Below, in pieces: positions 38,501 through 48,185 of a DNA stretch of 64,000 nt. The position numbers were made by a program, and so were the translations under genes. The notes under the pieces were generated by a model. The model did not search any database. It worked only from the letters and a program-made list of their open reading frames with translations, and was not told the DNA's origin. How positions within the stretch are numbered: position 1 is the first letter of the stretch; the number at the start of each line of letters is the position of its first letter. This stretch comes from an uncultured Oceanobacter sp. (GTDB lineage Bacteria; Pseudomonadota; Gammaproteobacteria; Pseudomonadales; Oceanobacteraceae): assembly GCA_913061185.1 (NCBI GenBank), contig CAJXTI010000002.1, forward strand, positions 124,001-188,000, read 5' to 3'.

Positions 38501-39989
38501 ACAGCACCGCCATTGGCGTATCATCACCCATGGAGCCGGTCGCTTCCTGACCCTCTTCACCCATCGGACGCAACACCTGGTCGCGTTCCTCATTGGTAAT
38601 CAGGTGAAGTTTTTGCTGACAATCGAGCGCCTCTCCGGCAATCGGATCAAATCCGGCCTTTTGCAGATAAAGCTCACTTTCAATACGGATTGCGTTCTCT
38701 CGCAACCACTTTTTATAGGGATACTCGGACTTCAGCGCATTATCGATGTCATCCGTTTTGAGCAACTTGCCCTGTTCGGTGTCGATTGCGAGGATTTGGC
38801 CAGGCCCTACCCTACCCTTGGCCACGACATCTTGCGGCAGATAGTCGTGTACGCCCACTTCGGAGGCCACGGTGATGAAATCATTTTTGGTGATCACCCA
38901 GCGGGACGGACGTAAACCGTTACGATCCAGGCCACAAACGGCATAGCGGCCATCGGTAATCACCAGACCCGCCGGGCCGTCCCACGGCTCCATGTGCATG
39001 GAGTTGTATTCATAAAATGCGCGCAGGTCGGCATCCATGGTTTCGACATTCTGCCATGCTGGCGGAATCATCATGCGTAACGCCCGGAACAGACTCATGC
39101 CACCCGTAGTCAACAATTCCAGCATATTGTCCATTGACGACGAGTCAGATCCCGTTGTGTTCACCACTGGCGACAAGTCGGTCAGATTTGGCAGCAGAGG
39201 GCTGACAAATTTACTGGAACGGGCATTTGCCCAGTTACGGTTACCCTGAATGGTGTTGATTTCACCATTATGCGCCAACATGCGAAATGGCTGGGCCAGC
39301 TGCCAACGCGGCATGGTGTTGGTCGAAAAGCGCTGATGGAAGACACAGATCGCGGTTTCCAGCCGTTTATCACCCAAATCCAGATAAAAATTCGGCAGGT
39401 CAACCGGCATCGTCAGACCTTTATAAGACAGCACTCGGGAAGACAGGCTGGCAATATAAAAATCTGGATACTGGGCCAGGGACTTTTCGGCATAACGCCG
39501 TGCGTAAAAAAGCTTTACATCCAGTTCCGCATCGCTCAGTTCCGCATCAGCCGAGACAAAAATTTGCTCGAAGCGCGGCAGACAATCCAGCGCCATTGGG
39601 CCCAGACAATCGTTATTGGTTGGCACAGTGCGCCAGCCCAGAACATTCAGTCCCTGGTCGCTGATCGCTTTTTCCACTGCGGCTTTCTGTTCCGCGCAAA
39701 CGGCATCGTCAAGATCCACAAACAACATGCCAACCGCATATTGGGCTGGCAGGTCGATGCCAGCTTCTGGCGCCACTGCACGCAAGAAAGAGTCCGGCTT
39801 TTGCAGCAATAGTCCGCAACCATCACCGGTTTTGCCATCCGCCGCAATGCCGCCCCTGTGCGTCATGCAAGTCAGGGATTGGATCGCTGTCTTCAACAGC
39901 TCATGACTTGGTTGGCCCTTCAAGTGAGCCAGTAGACCAAAGCCACAGTTGTCTTTGTAATCGCCTGGAGTATACAGACCAGTTCTCAT
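35541..39989 (-). CDS. gltB: Glutamate synthase (NADPH) large subunit
   Basis: A 1,482-residue enzyme that makes glutamate from glutamine and 2-oxoglutarate. A short propeptide precedes the catalytic cysteine C15 ('[10 protein letters not shown]'), which becomes the N-terminal nucleophile of the class II glutaminase domain. The FMN barrel has '[20 protein letters not shown]' region signatures, followed by the 3Fe-4S cysteines '[19 protein letters not shown]' and the C-terminal beta-helix with repeated 'GxxGG' strands. Full length. Confidence 0.97.
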   Translation of the reverse strand: MRTGLYTPGDYKDNCGFGLLAHLKGQPSHELLKTAIQSLTCMTHRGGIAADGKTGDGCGLLLQKPDSFLRAVAPEAGIDLPAQYAVGMLFVDLDDAVCAEQKAAVEKAISDQGLNVLGWRTVPTNNDCLGPMALDCLPRFEQIFVSADAELSDAELDVKLFYARRYAEKSLAQYPDFYIASLSSRVLSYKGLTMPVDLPNFYLDLGDKRLETAICVFHQRFSTNTMPRWQLAQPFRMLAHNGEINTIQGNRNWANARSSKFVSPLLPNLTDLSPVVNTTGSDSSSMDNMLELLTTGGMSLFRALRMMIPPAWQNVETMDADLRAFYEYNSMHMEPWDGPAGLVITDGRYAVCGLDRNGLRPSRWVITKNDFITVASEVGVHDYLPQDVVAKGRVGPGQILAIDTEQGKLLKTDDIDNALKSEYPYKKWLRENAIRIESELYLQKAGFDPIAGEALDCQQKLHLITNEERDQVLRPMGEEGQEATGSMGDDTPMAVLSLRVRHVADYFRQQFAQVTNPPIDPLREAIVMSLETCIGAEKNVFEQTADHANRIILTSPVLSPLKFIGLTNNTADAFRHTTLSMAFDPDIGLKQAVQNLILAAEQAIQDGNVILILSDRDVVRDQVLIPAVMATGAVHHHLVHKGLRTNGNIVVETGDARDPHHFAVLLGFGATAVYPWLAYTVLTDLHRSGELLGDPLKSQQNYRKAIRKGLMKVMSKMGISTVTSYRGSQLFEAIGLSREVVDLCFCGVTSRIGGATFVDFDEDLRLIAKHAWKARKKIDQGGLLKYVHGGEYHAYNPDVVKNIQEAVQQNSQAAYDRFAELVNTRPVATIRDLLGFRKDIQPVDISEVEPAEKLFARFDTAAMSLGALSPEAHEALAEAMNELGGRSNSGEGGEDPARYGTNKNSKIKQIASGRFGVTPAYLASAEVLQIKVAQGAKPGEGGQLPGGKVNDLIATLRYSVPGVTLISPPPHHDIYSIEDLAQLIFDLKQVNPKALVSVKLVSEPGVGTIAAGVAKAYADLITISGYDGGTAASPLTSIKYAGSPWELGLSEAHQALRSNDLRGKVRVQTDGGLKSGLDVVKAAILGAESFGFGTLPMVAVGCKYLRICHLNNCATGVATQNDDLRDKHYIGTAEMVKNYFRFLAEEVRGLMAQLGVRTLEELVGRTDLLDMLEGNTGKQRNLDLTPLLVNDQIPADKPHTVEVERNAPYDEGLLAERMVEEVLAAIEAKTGGQYAFTITNCDRSIGARLSGEIAKRYGNQGMADKPLRLNLKGVAGQSFGVWNAGGLDMVLEGDANDYVGKGMTGGKLVIFPPQGSEFKTNDTSIVGNTCLYGATGGKLLAAGRAGERFAVRNSGAHAVVEGAGDHCCEYMTGGMVCVLGETGYNFGAGMTGGFAYVLDRNNSFVDKYNHELVDIHRIANEETEGHRNHLRSVIREFVAETGSAWGQEILDDFDGFIGRFWLVKPKAADLQQLLKNTRARPE

Positions 39990-40047
39990 AGAACAGCTCT
40001 CACCAAAAAAATGCTATTAAAATTATTTGCGACTGGAAACAGCCGAC

Positions 40048-40064
40048 TGCTCAAAATTTGAGCA
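40048..40064. promoter_or_regulatory. 17-bp perfect palindrome upstream of gltB
   Basis: TGCTCAAA-A-TTTGAGCA is a perfect inverted repeat centred about 67 bp upstream of the gltB start, in an AT-rich region suited to a promoter. Its dyad symmetry suggests an operator for a dimeric regulator of nitrogen assimilation. The regulator is not identified. Confidence 0.45.
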
Positions 40065-40121
40065 ATAAAGAGACAAAAGGACGCTCATTCTACACATCCG
40101 CACGTCCTCTCACAAATGGGC

Positions 40122-40139
40122 GCTGGCCAGCAGGCCAGC
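40122..40139 (-). terminator. Short hairpin after the damX-like gene
   Basis: GCTGGCC-AGCA-GGCCAGC, a 7-bp GC-rich stem with a tetraloop, lies 32 bp past the stop of the damX-like gene. There is no T tract, so termination would need Rho or be partial. The rest of the 181-bp gap to gltB is the gltB control region. Confidence 0.35.
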
Positions 40140-40170
40140 AACGACCGAAAGAGAGGGGCTAAAAACCCGT

Positions 40171-41505
40171 TTACAGCGGTTCTACCTGAGGGGCGATCTG
40201 GCTCATTTTCCGAACCCAGGGAGATCCCTTTTTAAAACCTCCTGGCCGACTCACAAGCCATACAGTCGCGTCTTCCCGAGATGAAAAAACACCTGCAAGG
40301 ACCACATACCAGGGCTGGCCATTCCGTTGACTGCGATACCAGACCAATTTGCCATCTGCCTCCGACTGCCATTTGGCCACAAAATCTCGTGCACCTTGCG
40401 GCTCGGAAGTCCCTAGCAGCTGAATCCCCCACCCCTCCCCACTTTTTAACCAGATGGGGTATCCAGACAAGCGGGACGGCAGTGACCCCGGTACGATGAG
40501 ATCACCCTGCTTCGGAGCAACCTGAGTGGCCGCACTGGGTATTGCATCTGTCTGCGCGACCCCAGCCCCACGGTCAAGAGCCATCCCTTGATCCCCGGAG
40601 TGTGTCGGATTCCTGACGACCTGTGAAGGCACCGACAAATCCTCTTCCGGCATTGCTGCCAAACTGCGATCAGATTGGACAAATACCGGTGGCAGCGGAA
40701 CTTGAAGAACCGTGCTCGAAACATCATCAACCCCGTCATCGTATAACAGCCAGAGAACCATCAACGTCAGCAACACAGCAGACACAAGGATAATCACCAA
40801 CGGAGAGCGCAGCTTGAGCGAAAGAGCAGTCATATTAACGACACCCAGTGCATGGCCGATACCAGACTGCCGCGGAGTGGCTGACTGGTCTATGACTGCT
40901 TGCTGCTGATTGTCTGGTGGCAAAACGTCATGACTGACTTCATCCAGCAGCAGGTCAGGAAAATCCCCACTTCTTGATGGTTCTGGCAAAGAGATACGGT
41001 AGACAGGGGCCACCGCAGGCCCTTCTTTCAAACCCTGATCAAACCCTTCCCGACCAAACAGGCAAAAGGAAATCGCATGGGACGACATCAGTGCAAACTG
41101 GGCCAACGCCTGCAGCATTTCAAGTGGAAGATTCTCGGCCTGATCAACCAGAACCAGGAGCGGATCGGAAGAGTCAGCCCGGAAACGAGCCTTTTCCAGT
41201 ATTGCTTCCCGGGCAGCCACTTCATCGGCAGGTAAAGACGTTACCCCAAAAACCAGAGCAAGCCGGGCAATCAGATGGCGCGGATGATCCAGTTCTGCTG
41301 CCGTCAATTTCAACACTGGGCCAGATTCGGCATAACTCTCAGCGACCGCCGTCGCCAAAGCACCCGCCTCGACTTCGGATTGATGGCGAATCAGCACCAT
41401 CAAAGGGGAGTAGCAGCACAGGTGACAGATCAGCTCCAGGTAACGGGCGGGTGAGGCATAGACATTCTGGTCACGATCCAGCGCCTGAGAAAATTGCGGT
41501 GTCAT
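40171..41505 (-). CDS. DamX-like SPOR-domain protein with AAA-type N-terminus
   Basis: A 444-residue inner-membrane protein. The N-terminal third resembles an AAA/ExeA-like ATPase in which the nucleotide loop is not clear ('LMVLIRHQSEVEAGALATAV') but a Walker-B-like 'PLLVLVDQAENLP' is present. One membrane helix ('LVIILVSAVLLTLMVLWLLY', about residues 234-253) leads to a Pro/Ser-rich linker and a C-terminal SPOR domain ('WGIQLLGTSEPQGARDF') that binds denuded septal peptidoglycan. Its place after aroK-aroB is that of E. coli damX, a cell-division protein. It could be called damX, but the N-terminal part differs from E. coli. Confidence 0.8.
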   Translation of the reverse strand: MTPQFSQALDRDQNVYASPARYLELICHLCCYSPLMVLIRHQSEVEAGALATAVAESYAESGPVLKLTAAELDHPRHLIARLALVFGVTSLPADEVAAREAILEKARFRADSSDPLLVLVDQAENLPLEMLQALAQFALMSSHAISFCLFGREGFDQGLKEGPAVAPVYRISLPEPSRSGDFPDLLLDEVSHDVLPPDNQQQAVIDQSATPRQSGIGHALGVVNMTALSLKLRSPLVIILVSAVLLTLMVLWLLYDDGVDDVSSTVLQVPLPPVFVQSDRSLAAMPEEDLSVPSQVVRNPTHSGDQGMALDRGAGVAQTDAIPSAATQVAPKQGDLIVPGSLPSRLSGYPIWLKSGEGWGIQLLGTSEPQGARDFVAKWQSEADGKLVWYRSQRNGQPWYVVLAGVFSSREDATVWLVSRPGGFKKGSPWVRKMSQIAPQVEPL

Positions 41506-41526
41506 TCTGCCTCCGCGAGTTCGGGG

Positions 41527-42612
41527 TTAGCCGTTTAATGCAGCGCCTGCCAGCGTCTGGCAAAGCTGCGTCCTGTCCACATCTGATGTGATATAAGCCT
41601 GACCAATCTGGCGTAACAGCACCAATCGGATACGGCCGTCTAGAACTTTTTTATCGATACTCATGCGCGACAGAAAATCGGCTTCGGTCATATCTGCCGG
41701 AGGCAATACCGGGAGAGAGGCTTTTACCAACAAGGCTTTCAGCTCGTCCACTTCTGCGACAGAAATAGCCCCCATGCGACAGGACAGGTCGGCAGCCATC
41801 AACAACCCGGTGCCAACCGCCTCGCCATGCAGCCAATTGCCGTAGCCCTGATGGGACTCAATCGCATGGCCGAAGGTATGGCCAAGATTCAGGATGGCGC
41901 GAATACCGCCTTCCCGCTCATCTTGTGCAACCACCCGAGCCTTGCATTCACAGGAGGTACGAATAGCGTGTGCCAGCAGTGTCGCAGCGCCAGCCATCAG
42001 GTTGTCAATGTGCTGTTGAATCCAGCGATAAAATGCCAGATCCTCAAGCAGGCCATACTTGATGACTTCAGCCATTCCCGCAGATAACTCACGCGCAGGT
42101 AACGTTGTGAGCGTATTGGTATCGATCAGCACCGCCTGTGGTTGATAGAAAGCACCAATCATATTTTTGCCAAGACGATGATTAACACCCGTTTTGCCAC
42201 CGACGGAAGAATCAACCTGAGATAACAATGTCGTCGGCAGCTGAATAAAACTCACCCCACGCTGATAGCTGGCAGCGGCATAGCCACACATATCCCCTAC
42301 CACACCACCACCCAGTGCCAGTAGAGTCGTTGTGCGGTTGTGGCCCTTTTCCAACAAGGCGTCAAAGATCAGATTCAACGTCTCCAGGTTTTTGTATTGC
42401 TCGCCATCAGGGAGAATAACGCTATCAACCTGGTAGCCGTCCAGTAGCTGCTCGACCATCGCCAGATACAGGGGTGCCACCGTGGTATTGGTCACGATCA
42501 TGACCTGATTGCCCTGGATATGGCGCGTCAGCAATTCTGGCAACACCAATAAATCAGCGCCAATATAGATTGGGTAACTGCGCTCAGCCAGCTCCACGGT
42601 CAATGTAATCAT
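41527..42612 (-). CDS. aroB: 3-dehydroquinate synthase
   Basis: A 361-residue NAD- and metal-dependent enzyme of the shikimate pathway. It shows '[21 protein letters not shown]', '[17 protein letters not shown]' and the metal ligands in '[26 protein letters not shown]'. The start overlaps aroK by four bases. Confidence 0.97.
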   Translation of the reverse strand: MITLTVELAERSYPIYIGADLLVLPELLTRHIQGNQVMIVTNTTVAPLYLAMVEQLLDGYQVDSVILPDGEQYKNLETLNLIFDALLEKGHNRTTTLLALGGGVVGDMCGYAAASYQRGVSFIQLPTTLLSQVDSSVGGKTGVNHRLGKNMIGAFYQPQAVLIDTNTLTTLPARELSAGMAEVIKYGLLEDLAFYRWIQQHIDNLMAGAATLLAHAIRTSCECKARVVAQDEREGGIRAILNLGHTFGHAIESHQGYGNWLHGEAVGTGLLMAADLSCRMGAISVAEVDELKALLVKASLPVLPPADMTEADFLSRMSIDKKVLDGRIRLVLLRQIGQAYITSDVDRTQLCQTLAGAALNG

Positions 42613-43130
42613 GACAAGGCCTTGATACGTTTTTTTATTTCATTGACGACCCAGCGGGGGTTCCGCTGGTCAGTTTGTAATACGACATGAGCGACTTCCC
42701 GATATAAGGGATCACGCTTTTTGAACAGCTCGCGTAGCACTTGCGCCGGATTAGCCGTTTGTAACAAGGGACGGTTCTTGTCCTTCGACGTCCGGGCAAT
42801 TTGCTGCTCAACCGAGGTGCACAGATAAATCACGATGCCGCGACTGCCCAGATGCTGACGATTCTCCGCCCTCATCACAGCCCCGCCACCGGTAGCCAGA
42901 ACCAATCCACGACGCTGCGTGAGTAGGTCTATCGCCTGCTCTTCGCGATCACGAAACCCGACCTCCCCTTCCATATCAAATATCCAGGGAATATTGGCTC
43001 CGCAGCGCTCCTCGATAAATTTGTCCGAATCGACAAACTCGAGGTGCATCTCGCAGGAAAGTAAACGGCCAATGGTGGTTTTACCCGCTCCCATTGGCCC
43101 TATCAGAAAAATCGATTGTTCGGACGGCAT
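42609..43130 (-). CDS. aroK: Shikimate kinase
   Basis: A 173-residue P-loop kinase. Walker A is '[15 protein letters not shown]', the shikimate-binding aspartate is in '[13 protein letters not shown]', and '[13 protein letters not shown]' binds shikimate. The lid arginine is in 'KDKNRPLL'. Translationally coupled to aroB and only 3 bp after the pilQ stop, as in Pseudomonas. Confidence 0.97.
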   Translation of the reverse strand: MPSEQSIFLIGPMGAGKTTIGRLLSCEMHLEFVDSDKFIEERCGANIPWIFDMEGEVGFRDREEQAIDLLTQRRGLVLATGGGAVMRAENRQHLGSRGIVIYLCTSVEQQIARTSKDKNRPLLQTANPAQVLRELFKKRDPLYREVAHVVLQTDQRNPRWVVNEIKKRIKALS

Positions 43131-43133
43131 AGA

Positions 43134-45233
43134 CTATCTGGCGCTGAAGGAGTCCTTCACCAGCTTCGGCGTGATGAAAACAAGTAACTCGCTCTTGTCA
43201 TCCGAAACACTAGAGTAACGGAACAGGGCTCCAATTAATGGCAAATCCCCGAAGAAAGGCGTCTTGCTGACCGACCTGACTTCTTCAGAACGGAAGATAC
43301 CACCTAATACGATGGTTTCGCCATTATCGACAAGCACCTGGGTTTGTACCGCATTGGTATTAATACTCGGACCAGCCGAGGTTTGCTCACCAACGGAGTC
43401 CTGATTGATTACCAGATCCATGATAATCCGATCATCCGGAGTGATCTGTGGAGTCACCTCAAGTCGCAACACGGCGGCTTTGAATGTCACGCTGGTGGCA
43501 CCGCTGGACGTCGATTTTTCGTAAGGAATCTGGGTACCTGATTCAATAAAGGCCGTTTGCCCATCGGCGGTAATCACCCGTGGCTGGGAAACAATTTCAG
43601 CACGACCATCGGTTTCAATCGCCGATAACTCCAGATCCAGCAAATAGTCTGCGGTCTGATATCCAATCGCAAATGTCGTTGCAGATGCACTGGTTGCACC
43701 AAAGTCGACAATATTGGATGACGTCAGATCCAGCCCATCGGTTGTATCGCCGGAAGCCCGATCAAACAAAATCTGGTTGGTATCCGCGATGGTTTGCTGA
43801 CTACCACCTGCTGTAACCCAATTGGAGCCATTATCCTTATAGAAGCCTCCACCCCATTTGACGCCCATTTCTTCACCAACAGTGGTCGAGGCAACCACAA
43901 TACGCGCTTCAATCAAAACCTGCCGCACCGGCACATCCAGCATCACCAGCGCTTCACGCACCTTCTCCAGATTAGCGGCGGTATCCTTCATCAGGATAGT
44001 ATTGGTTCGTTCATCCACAACAGCCGTACCACGATCAGATAACAATCCCTGATCCGAGGTCAGAATCGTTGCGATATCCGCTGCCTTGGCGTACTTGAAT
44101 TGCATGAACTCCTGCACCAGTGGAGCCAGCTCTTCAACCTGACGCACGGCTTCCAACTCAATCTTTTCACGTGCAGCAATCTCTTCCGCCGGTGCGATCA
44201 ACAATACCGAGCCCATCTGACGCTTGCCTAATGCCTTGGTCTTCAACACCAGATCCAGAGCCTGATCCCAGGGAACATTCTGCAAACGCAAGGTAATACT
44301 CCCCTGAACCGTATCCGAAGCAACCAGGTTCAATCCGGTAAAGTCAGCGATCAACTGCAGTACCGCTCGCACTTCAATATTCTGAAAGTTAAGCGACAGC
44401 TTTTCACCAGTGAAGGGGAATTTTTTCTTACGATCTTCAACCGCCTCTTCCGGTACATTAGTGACGTTAATCGACAGCAACCGATCGGTCTGATAGGCCA
44501 GATATTCAAAATCTTCCGACACTGGCTCAATCACGATACGGGTTCCACCCTCATGATCCTTGGCGTCAACATATTGAACCGGGGTCGCAAAATCAGTGAC
44601 ATCCAGACGGCGACTCAGCTCGCGAGGCAAACGAACCCCCGACAGGTCGGCAATGATTTTTGAGCCTTCGCGGCGAATATTGGCAGACGCCTTGGCATCA
44701 TTGAGCATAATCTGAATCTGACCGTCACCCTGTTCGCCACGACGGAAATCAACATTGACGACCTTCAGTTCATTAACCCGTGCAGAAACTTTTGGAGCAC
44801 CCAATAATTGTGGTTTGGTATCCTCAGCCGTCACCTCGTTAGCGACCCCGATACGCACCAGCAGGACATTCCCTTCCGCCTTGGTACTGTAGGACACCAT
44901 CCGCGACAGATTAATCACCAATCGGGAACGATCCTGAGTGGTGACGACAACAGCAGATCGGGCGTTACCAGCACCAATCTGGTGGCGCTTCGCCTTCAGG
45001 GCACTGACAACGCCCGGCATATCAATAGCAATACGCGCAGGTTTCTCAATGGTATAACCACTGATTTCTGGAGGTGCACTGTCAAACTCCAAGCTGATTT
45101 CAGTGACATCGCCGGGCAACGACGAAAAATGGATATCGTTCAAGACGGCGGCGGAAGACAGGCCAGCCTGAAGCATCAACAAAGCTGCAACCCAGGTACG
45201 ACCTAGAGTGCGTACAGCGTTTAAAAGATTCAT
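43134..45233 (-). CDS. pilQ: Type IV pilus secretin PilQ
   Basis: A 699-residue outer-membrane secretin, the exit pore for type IV pili. After a signal peptide (about 1-28) come two AMIN domains that bind peptidoglycan (about 35-265), a secretin/TonB short N-terminal domain ('NFQNIEVRAVLQLIADFTGLN'), an N1 domain and the secretin core ('VRQVLIEARIVVASTTVGEEMGVKWG'...'VLGGIFRSEEVRSVSKTPFFGDLPLIGALF'). Last of pilMNOPQ; one base separates it from pilP. Confidence 0.97.
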   Translation of the reverse strand: MNLLNAVRTLGRTWVAALLMLQAGLSSAAVLNDIHFSSLPGDVTEISLEFDSAPPEISGYTIEKPARIAIDMPGVVSALKAKRHQIGAGNARSAVVVTTQDRSRLVINLSRMVSYSTKAEGNVLLVRIGVANEVTAEDTKPQLLGAPKVSARVNELKVVNVDFRRGEQGDGQIQIMLNDAKASANIRREGSKIIADLSGVRLPRELSRRLDVTDFATPVQYVDAKDHEGGTRIVIEPVSEDFEYLAYQTDRLLSINVTNVPEEAVEDRKKKFPFTGEKLSLNFQNIEVRAVLQLIADFTGLNLVASDTVQGSITLRLQNVPWDQALDLVLKTKALGKRQMGSVLLIAPAEEIAAREKIELEAVRQVEELAPLVQEFMQFKYAKAADIATILTSDQGLLSDRGTAVVDERTNTILMKDTAANLEKVREALVMLDVPVRQVLIEARIVVASTTVGEEMGVKWGGGFYKDNGSNWVTAGGSQQTIADTNQILFDRASGDTTDGLDLTSSNIVDFGATSASATTFAIGYQTADYLLDLELSAIETDGRAEIVSQPRVITADGQTAFIESGTQIPYEKSTSSGATSVTFKAAVLRLEVTPQITPDDRIIMDLVINQDSVGEQTSAGPSINTNAVQTQVLVDNGETIVLGGIFRSEEVRSVSKTPFFGDLPLIGALFRYSSVSDDKSELLVFITPKLVKDSFSAR

Positions 45234-45234
45234 T

Positions 45235-45783
45235 TCAGTTATCTCCGCCTATTCCTTCCAGAGCGATTGTTTTCGGGCGTTCAACCCAACCACCAAGACC
45301 GTTCGGTACGATCTCGATAAGACTGAGTCTGTTTTGGGATATGGTCATGATCCGACCGTGATTTTGTCCCATGTAATAGCCTTCCTTTACACGTACAACA
45401 CTGCCATCACCGTCGTTTATCAGCGCCCACAGGATATCATCAGCCCCGGTCATGGTGCCGACCATCGTCAATTGCCCAAGTGGGAACTGCTCAAGATGTT
45501 CTTTCGGCCGATCAAAATCAGGTCGAACGTTACTTGATGGCTGAGCCGCCTGAAGTGAGCTGTCGACCACCACCGGCAATTCAAAAGGTGATCTTAATCC
45601 GGCAGCGCTATAACTGAAGTACTCATAAGGCTTGAATACTGGAATAGGCTCAATTCGACCACGGGGTTTAGCTAATGCTTGACTGACAAACTGCTGTAAA
45701 TCAGACGTATTCGCTGGCTGTGAGCACCCTTGTAAAAACATCATTGTCACGCCCATAACAAACAGAAACAGACTATTTTTCAT
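45235..45783 (-). CDS. pilP: Type IV pilus assembly lipoprotein PilP
   Basis: A 182-residue lipoprotein with lipobox 'FLQGC' (C20). ATG at 45783 is preferred because GGAGG lies 5 bases upstream. The C-terminal beta-domain with 'LEQFPLGQLTMVGTM' is the PilP signature that contacts the secretin. It connects the inner-membrane PilN/PilO complex with PilQ. Overlaps the end of pilO by 11 bp. Confidence 0.95.
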   Translation of the reverse strand: MKNSLFLFVMGVTMMFLQGCSQPANTSDLQQFVSQALAKPRGRIEPIPVFKPYEYFSYSAAGLRSPFELPVVVDSSLQAAQPSSNVRPDFDRPKEHLEQFPLGQLTMVGTMTGADDILWALINDGDGSVVRVKEGYYMGQNHGRIMTISQNRLSLIEIVPNGLGGWVERPKTIALEGIGGDN

Positions 45784-46408
45784 CGCCGCCTCCATACTGA
45801 TATGTCTTGGCCAGAATCGTCATGGACAAACCACCACCTTTGGCGGAGCTGATGTCAAAATCATGTAAGGTCACAATCCTGGGCAAAGCGGCAACACCGG
45901 ATACAAACGCCCCCATTTCATGATAACCACCGTCGACTTCAATGCGGATCGGCAGCTCATTATAAAACTCGGTGCTGACCATTTTTTGTGGCGAAATAGC
46001 GTTCAGTTTCAATCCGGCACCCAAGGCTGCTGCACTGATATCGTCTACCAATCCAGGCACCTCCGTGTCTTTAGGCAATTGTTTTAGCAACGAGCCAAAG
46101 CTGTCGCGCATTTCTGCCAGTTGATCCTTATAGGCATCCAGGTTGGCAACACGATAAGCTTTTTTCTCAATATCCTGCTTCAGCTGAACTTCTTTAGCCG
46201 TCTCCCGCTCCAGATGCTCGACGGAGTCCTTAACCAACAGGAAATAGCCACCAATCACCACTGCAATAAAAATAAGCGAACAAAAAACGACCTTGCCAGG
46301 CATCGGCCAAGAGCCCATATCCTCCCAGTCGATCTCATTCAGATCATTGACATCCAGCTCTTGCAGCTTGTCGGTCCATGCCTTGAAATCAAATCCCTGC
46401 TTGGCCAT
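45773..46408 (-). CDS. pilO: Type IV pilus inner-membrane protein PilO
   Basis: A 211-residue protein with one N-terminal membrane helix ('VVFCSLIFIAVVIGGYFLLV', about 39-58), a coiled coil, and a ferredoxin-like periplasmic domain ('LPIRIEVDGGYHEMGAFVSGVAALPRIV' region). ATG at 46408 with GAGGAG upstream is preferred. Forms heterodimers with PilN. One base separates it from the pilN stop. Confidence 0.95.
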   Translation of the reverse strand: MAKQGFDFKAWTDKLQELDVNDLNEIDWEDMGSWPMPGKVVFCSLIFIAVVIGGYFLLVKDSVEHLERETAKEVQLKQDIEKKAYRVANLDAYKDQLAEMRDSFGSLLKQLPKDTEVPGLVDDISAAALGAGLKLNAISPQKMVSTEFYNELPIRIEVDGGYHEMGAFVSGVAALPRIVTLHDFDISSAKGGGLSMTILAKTYQYGGGDEK

Positions 46409-46409
46409 A

Positions 46410-46961
46410 TCAAGGCTCCTCACTGGATTGAGGCTCTACCCGTCGCACGGACACCTCAAATTCGTTGCTGCCGTTGGCCACCGCTTTGACCCCCAACAGC
46501 GCGGGGTCAGCAAACCATTCCGACTCATCAAAATTACGCATCAACGCTGCCACACGGTTATTGGATTTGGCCACACCTTTAACACTGACCCGACTGCCAA
46601 CAACGGACAGGCTGGTATAATAAAGATCCTCGGGGACAGAACGGGCCAGCTCATCAAACAAACGTACAATAACCGGTCGATTACCCTGCAAATTCTGGAT
46701 CAGTTCCATACGTTCAATCAGCTGCTGGCGCGTATCAGTGAGTTCATTAATCTCAGCAATTTTTTTATCCAGCCGGGCAATTTCCTGAGACAAAAAAGTA
46801 TTTCGCCCTTGTTGGTTACTCAACTCACCATCGTAGTAACTGCTTACAGACCAGATCAGCGCAGCCGCAATGATTGCTACCATTACGATGATGCCGACAA
46901 ACTCTTGCTGCTTCTCCTTGCGGAGTTCCTGGCGCCAAGGCAATAAATTGATATTGGCCAT
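46410..46961 (-). CDS. pilN: Type IV pilus inner-membrane protein PilN
   Basis: A 183-residue protein. The conserved cytoplasmic tail 'MANINLLPWRQELRKEKQQEF' region (key 'INLLPWR') docks onto PilM. A membrane helix (about 23-42), a coiled coil and a periplasmic domain follow. The start overlaps the pilM stop by one base. Confidence 0.96.
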   Translation of the reverse strand: MANINLLPWRQELRKEKQQEFVGIIVMVAIIAAALIWSVSSYYDGELSNQQGRNTFLSQEIARLDKKIAEINELTDTRQQLIERMELIQNLQGNRPVIVRLFDELARSVPEDLYYTSLSVVGSRVSVKGVAKSNNRVAALMRNFDESEWFADPALLGVKAVANGSNEFEVSVRRVEPQSSEEP

Positions 46962-48025
46962 TAGTTAAAACTCCGCATCGCCAATCCACACGCCACCAGC
47001 AATGAGGGCGCATCGTTACTCAGTAACTTGACATTCACCCTGGACGACACAGCCATATCCCGAAATGGGTTGGCGACCAGTGTTGGCAATCCCATGTCAT
47101 CCTGCACCTTTTCCACCAGCCCAGTCAGCGATGCAGTGCCACCCGCCAATACAAGGCAATCCACTTCATTAAACTGACTGGAGGAAAAGAAAAACTGTAA
47201 TGAACGACTGATTTGCTGAACAACCGCATTCCGAAACGGCTCCAGCAGCTCTTCTTCATAATCACTCGGCAGGCCATCACCGTCGCGTGCTGCTGCCGCT
47301 TCCGGTTCAGACATACTGTAACGTCGCATGATGTCGTCAACCAACTGACGACCGCCAAAAAGCTGCTCGCGGGTATATATAGATACACCATTATGAAGCA
47401 CACTGAGCGTGGTCATGGTCGCACCAATATCGATAATTGCGACAGCCTCATTGGTGTCACCTTCCAGATGATCACGAATAAGCTCAAACGCCCGCTCAGT
47501 ACAATAAGCTTCAATATCAACCACTACAGCTTCAAGATCCGCGTATTCAACAGCATCCTTGCGGCGTTCAACGGTGTCCGAACGACAGGCGGCCAGTAAT
47601 ACCTGAGCAATTTCATCATTACCCGCCAGGCCTTGCTGCACTTCCCAGTCCAGCGACACCTCTTCTAATGGATAGGGAATATATTGATCAGCCTCGGCAC
47701 GGATCTGCAAATCCATTTCGGCTTCTGACAGATTGGCACTCATCTGAATGATTTTGGTAATAACAGAAGAACCGGCCACCGCCAGGGCAGCACGTTTCGC
47801 ACCCGAGCGGGATTTGGTTAATGCTCGCTTGATCGCTTCGCCTACTTCTTCGTCATTGTGGATATTCTGTTCCACAATAGCTCCCGCAGGCAGTGTTTCA
47901 GCAGCGTAGGCTTCTACCCGATATCCGGAATCGCTACGACTCAATTCAAGGACCTTTACCGACGTGGAGCTGATGTCCACGCCAAGAAGGGCCTTGCCCT
48001 TCTTGCCAAACAGGTTCGCCAGCAC
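46961..48025 (-). CDS. pilM: Type IV pilus assembly ATPase-fold protein PilM
   Basis: A 354-residue actin-like (FtsA-fold) cytoplasmic protein. 'LLGVDISSTSVKVLELS' is phosphate loop 1, 'AIIDIGATMTTLSVL' is loop 2 and 'CLVLAGGTASLTGL' is the adenosine motif. GTG at 48025 with AAGGGG about 8 bases upstream gives the same length as Pseudomonas PilM; a longer frame to 48064 exists. First gene of the pilus alignment operon. Confidence 0.95.
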   Translation of the reverse strand: MLANLFGKKGKALLGVDISSTSVKVLELSRSDSGYRVEAYAAETLPAGAIVEQNIHNDEEVGEAIKRALTKSRSGAKRAALAVAGSSVITKIIQMSANLSEAEMDLQIRAEADQYIPYPLEEVSLDWEVQQGLAGNDEIAQVLLAACRSDTVERRKDAVEYADLEAVVVDIEAYCTERAFELIRDHLEGDTNEAVAIIDIGATMTTLSVLHNGVSIYTREQLFGGRQLVDDIMRRYSMSEPEAAAARDGDGLPSDYEEELLEPFRNAVVQQISRSLQFFFSSSQFNEVDCLVLAGGTASLTGLVEKVQDDMGLPTLVANPFRDMAVSSRVNVKLLSNDAPSLLVACGLAMRSFN

Positions 48026-48093
48026 AACAAAATCCCCTTGAAAATCGAGAACTTGCGATAACAAGCTCAGATTAATCCTATATTTGGGCGGTC

Positions 48094-48137
48094 ATTATAA
48101 GCACAATCCTATAAAAAGGACAAAAAAGCCTTATAAT
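48094..48137. promoter_or_regulatory. Divergent -10 elements for pilM and ponA
   Basis: The same heptamer TTATAAT occurs on both strands: minus-strand TATAAT at 48094-48099 pointing to pilMNOPQ, and plus-strand TATAAT at 48132-48137 pointing to ponA. Both are perfect -10 hexamers 50-70 bp before the genes. No good -35 is seen for either, so activators or extended contacts may be needed. Confidence 0.45.
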
Positions 48138-48185
48138 GCCGCGACCGCTGATGACAGACCATACGAAGGAATTTTCAACACCTTT

